A stretch of DNA of 20,170 nucleotides from Bremia lactucae (taxonomy: Eukaryota > Oomycota > Peronosporomycetes > Peronosporales > Peronosporaceae), in NCBI RefSeq assembly GCF_004359215.1, contig NC_090621.1, forward strand, positions 4,368,639-4,388,808. The letters are read 5' to 3'. The position numbers and the translations under genes were made by a program. Positions 17,588 to 20,170 of the stretch are shown here, piece after piece (positions within the stretch are counted from its first letter, which is position 1; each line of letters starts with the position of its first letter). Below the pieces are notes generated by a model. That model searched no databases, was not told the DNA's origin, and saw only the letters and a program-made list of their open reading frames with translations.

Positions 17588-18130
17588 CTAGCGTAATGCA
17601 AAAGCGATAGCGGTGATCGCTCCGCATGTCGTAAGAGACAACACCTTCGTTGACGCACCAGAAGTGATAATTTGGTCCGATGAAGAGCTCGAAGTGCTAC
17701 CAGATTCAGATTCTGAGCTGATGGTAGCAATTTCATTGCTGGAGTCGCTACTCGTGTCAGTCTCATTACCTATCTTGCCATCAAGGAAGTCGCTAATCAA
17801 CCTTCCGTACGTCACATTGATACCATTTATTTCGATTGTGCATTGCGCGTCTGTGTTAGCGTATACGTTGACGAGATTGATAACAACATTGCATCCTTTA
17901 TCACTCTTTTGAATTTTTAACGCGGTCGCCTTCGTTGGGAAATCTGAGATGGCGAAAATGTCGACTCCAGTATCTTCTTTGCACTTCATTTGGGCAGGCC
18001 CCATTGAAGCTCCTATTGTCGAGTTGGATCGAAGAGTATTTTCAATGCTGTTAAGTTCACACTCTGTAGCCGTGACCGCGATACAGACAGCACCAGCAGC
18101 TGCAAGGGATGAGAGTAGGGCGCATTTCAT
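17588..18130 (-). CDS. Elicitin-like protein with GPI-anchor-type tail
   Basis: The 180-residue product has a signal peptide (about 1-22, MKCALLSSLAAAGAVC...), an elicitin-like sterol/lipid-binding domain (about 23-121), a Ser-rich linker (125-160) and a hydrophobic C-terminal tail (163-178) expected for GPI attachment. Domain cysteines are at 24, 50, 80 and 97, so the spacing fits elicitin C3, C27, C56 and C71, while the counterparts of C51 and C95 (one disulfide) are missing. The order GVDIFAISDFPT, then C-N-V-V-I-N-LV, then AQCTIEINGINVTYG matches elicitin helices. There are N-glycosylation sequons (for example NVT, NET). Elicitins carry sterols and are recognised by plants as microbial patterns; this divergent type probably sits at the cell surface. 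It is divergently transcribed from a paralogue at 18810. Confidence 0.87.
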   Translation of the reverse strand: MKCALLSSLAAAGAVCIAVTATECELNSIENTLRSNSTIGASMGPAQMKCKEDTGVDIFAISDFPTKATALKIQKSDKGCNVVINLVNVYANTDAQCTIEINGINVTYGRLISDFLDGKIGNETDTSSDSSNEIATISSESESGSTSSSSSDQIITSGASTKVLSLTTCGAITAIAFALR

Positions 18131-18809
18131 GATTTTGCTTGAATGGTGTTAACTTGGTTATTAGGTTGAGTTCTTGACAATGAAGCGTCGACTTACCGCA
18201 ACGATTGGGCTCGCGGTTAATTTAGAAGCAATTAAAGTGCGGCTGCAACTAACAATATCGCTGGACTTAACTTGCATAACTTCAACACGAATATTTTTGC
18301 ATTTAAGTCAAGAATAGTTTATTACCAAACATAAATTCCCACAAGGGAATGTATATTTCGGTGGTTTGCTAATGAGCTGTCGCACTTTTTTTTAATTCCT
18401 TTCCCTACAATCGGAAAGTTTTTCTCTCATTTGGTCATTGTAATAAATTACATAAGCGACCAAAGTGGATTTTCACGTATAATTTAGCCATGATTCCAAT
18501 TGTGTTGCTTTCGATCTATTGGCTGTCGCGCTGATCTAAATTGGACAACTAATGCTAATATTAGTCATTTCGCTCGGTTACGAGAAAGACTAAGATGCGT
18601 GACAACATTTATTCTTGCCTGCGATAAGATCACCAAAATCACAAAATCGGTTTTTGTTTAAAACTGCACACCTCAAGGGTGTTACTGTGATCACGATATT
18701 ATTCCACGAGAGATCGTCAAGCGACGGCAACGATGCCAATACTTCTCACTTACCGATCTCACTTAAACTCAGCACTCGACAATATTCCTTCAACCAGAGT
18801 CGCCTCAAG
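18131..18809. promoter_or_regulatory. Shared divergent promoter region of the two elicitin-like genes
   Basis: This 679-base spacer separates the two start codons, so both promoters lie here. On the plus side, TCACTTA occurs twice (18746-18752 and 18759-18765), 45-64 bases before the ATG, close to the oomycete initiator pattern YCAYTYY (one mismatch). On the minus side TTCATTGTCAAG (about 18173-18186) sits about 45-55 bases before the other ATG and is a weaker match. No gene or repeat is seen inside; the plus-strand frame remains open upstream of 18810 from 18615 but that part has no family similarity. Confidence 0.4.
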
Positions 18810-19343
18810 ATGAAGAATGCCTTCGTGTCCGCCACCGCCCTAATCGCCGCTGCCGCCTATTCGAGCGCAGCTGATTGTGATATATCTACTATTGAAGGCC
18901 TTCTTTCGCCAAAAACAATGAAAGGTCTCGCCGACTGTGGAAATGCCACGGGTATCAACATATTTTCCGTGGCGGAGTTCCCCACATTGGACCAGGTCGA
19001 AACGCTTTCCGAAAACGTTAAGTGTTCGAATTCGTTTAATCAGATTAATCAAGTAGCCAACACTGAGATCCAATGTAATATAACGATCGAAGGCGTCAGC
19101 ATCAATTTCGGCGGACTTATCTCGAGCTTTCTTTCAGGCAAGACTGGAAACGAGTCCGACTCGGGAAGCGGCTCGATTCAGATCCAACTAGACGATTCGA
19201 TGGGCTCAAGCTTGGATTACTTTGCTAGCAAATCAAATTCGACGTCTGCCTCTAGTTCAAGCGGAAGCACCGTTGCCTCGCCTTCACAAGTGCTCACGTT
19301 CATTGCTTATGGTATTGCCATCGCTGTCGGGATGTGCCTATAG
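18810..19343 (+). CDS. Elicitin-like protein with GPI-anchor-type tail
   Basis: The start at 18810 (MKNAFVSATALIAAAAYSSAA) gives a clear signal peptide; an upstream in-frame Met at 18615 would bury it, so 18810 is preferred. The 177-residue product has an elicitin-like domain to about residue 115, a Ser/Asn-rich linker, and a hydrophobic tail (FIAYGIAIAVGMCL) for GPI attachment. Domain cysteines are at 23, 43, 72 and 89; the pair equivalent to elicitin C51-C95 is absent, as in its minus-strand neighbour. Shared patterns are GINIFSVAEFPT, C-x16-C and SINFGGLISSFLSGKTGNES against the neighbour's TYGRLISDFLDGKIGNET. Sequons are present (NAT, NIT, NES). Role and location are as for the neighbour, by family inference. 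Confidence 0.87.
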   Translation: MKNAFVSATALIAAAAYSSAADCDISTIEGLLSPKTMKGLADCGNATGINIFSVAEFPTLDQVETLSENVKCSNSFNQINQVANTEIQCNITIEGVSINFGGLISSFLSGKTGNESDSGSGSIQIQLDDSMGSSLDYFASKSNSTSASSSSGSTVASPSQVLTFIAYGIAIAVGMCL

Positions 19344-19674
19344 TAGGCATCGTAAAGCTTTCATAATGCCTACAACCTATATCTTTGCAATTGAATCATA
19401 TTCAGTACAGTAGCCTGTTAAGATAAAGCCTGCTGTTGCGTTACAAAACATCAGTCAATTTTGCAGGCTTTCAGGTTGGTCATTCCAGATATCACAAACG
19501 TCTTGAAATTAAAAGGGATAAGAAAAAATATACTAAAATCATAATAAATAAAAAAAAATACCAAAAAAATTAAAACAATTACAAAAAAATATCAAAATAA
19601 TTAATGAATAAAAAATATATACACACATGTATAATATACTTCGGTATACAGAAGCTTGGGAACATGCAGAGATA
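19344..19674. other. Spacer with A-rich low-complexity stretch
   Basis: From about 19510 to 19625 the plus strand is almost only A and T with long A runs and few C/G. The rest is the downstream region of the elicitin-like gene. No U3-like sequence matching the first LTR copy is found here. No gene seen. Confidence 0.6.
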
Positions 19675-20170
19675 TTGTAGGCGGCCACGCTCTACTTAGG
19701 CACACACCCTAGCACAGCGAAGAAAGCGGTTTAACCTGCTTCTCTTGCGTGCAGTGAGGCAATTTTGGTGGGCGCGTTAGCGACCTCACCCAACACACTA
19801 AGAAATCTGGTCAAGTGTCGTCACGGGAGCGGTAATCCGTCTCCTCGTGCGCACTTACCAAGTAGGAAGTAGTTTTCAGACTGATTTATATATAATAGAA
19901 TTAAATACAAATACCTATTTTTACCGATTAAAATGTTATCTCTTTAGATATCATTTAATATGTATTGCGAGCGTATCTTTATAGATACCTCGCGTAACGG
20001 ATGACGCTGGGCGTCATCCCTCCTAATGTGAATGCACCCATGTGCATCACATCCACAAGGGTTGGTCACAAATGTGCACCACACCCGAGTGTTGGGTCTA
20101 ATTACTATTATTTAGTAATTGACCATCCCCTTAAGTACACCAAGTGTACTTAACGGGGACTGTGTAACAT
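19675..20170 (+). repeat. Second LTR copy, partial, inverted relative to the first
   Basis: The sequence is the inverse complement of 3887 to about 4396, with scattered substitutions and a 16-base deletion near its left end (ggccgcctacaa against ggccgcattacg...gcctacaa). Similarity begins at about 19675 and runs to the right edge, ending in GGGACTGTGTAACAT. The upstream (U3) half seen in the first copy is missing, so it is either 5'-truncated or a recombinant. If the first copy is a guide, roughly 24 more bases of LTR lie beyond the window, followed by gag on the plus strand if the element is more than a solo LTR. Confidence 0.88.

Noticed and set aside
18615..18809. Upstream Met extension of the plus-strand elicitin-like gene
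   Set aside because: It would bury the signal peptide that starts at 18810 and has no family similarity.

Overview
The window looks like nuclear DNA of a plant-associated oomycete of the Peronosporales (a Phytophthora or downy mildew relative). Four things point there: two secreted, GPI-anchor-type elicitin-like proteins; a broken pectin-acetylesterase-type secreted hydrolase; degenerate Ty3/gypsy retroelements of the kind that fill these genomes; and sparse, short, GT-AG introns in otherwise compact genes. Species cannot be fixed from the window.

Layout. 1-4753 is a decayed minus-strand Ty3/gypsy element. Its LTR lies at about 3863-4753, gag fragments at about 2990-3757 and 1657-2340, a zinc knuckle near 1680, and reverse transcriptase from 1152 to the left edge. 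A plus-strand chromodomain fragment (about 2639-2800) from another element lies inside it. 5049-5964 is a pectin-acetylesterase/Notum-like pseudogene (minus). 5965-8799 has no convincing gene but holds two small tandem duplications. 8800-10272 is an intact amino-acid transporter (plus), followed by a short MITE-like inverted repeat. 10773-11509 is a frameshifted remnant of an unidentified gene (minus). 11593-13068 is a gamma-SNAP with an unusually long disordered tail (minus). 13411-16166 is a spliced FkbH-type gene (minus) encoding a HAD phosphatase-like domain, a GNAT-like domain and a cysteine-rich C terminus. 16301-17041 is a newly assembled four-exon gene for a small unidentified protein (minus). 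17588-18130 (minus) and 18810-19343 (plus) are a head-to-head pair of four-cysteine elicitin-like genes. 19675-20170 is a second copy of the LTR, in inverted orientation, running off the right edge.

The genes do not form one pathway. Gamma-SNAP and the transporter are housekeeping membrane functions. The elicitin pair and the dead secreted esterase belong to the secreted repertoire of a plant pathogen. The most interesting items are the FkbH-type multidomain gene, the paired elicitins that both lack one canonical disulfide, the esterase broken immediately before its catalytic serine, and the two inverted LTR copies that bracket the gene-bearing part of the window and keep base-pairing in their hairpins.
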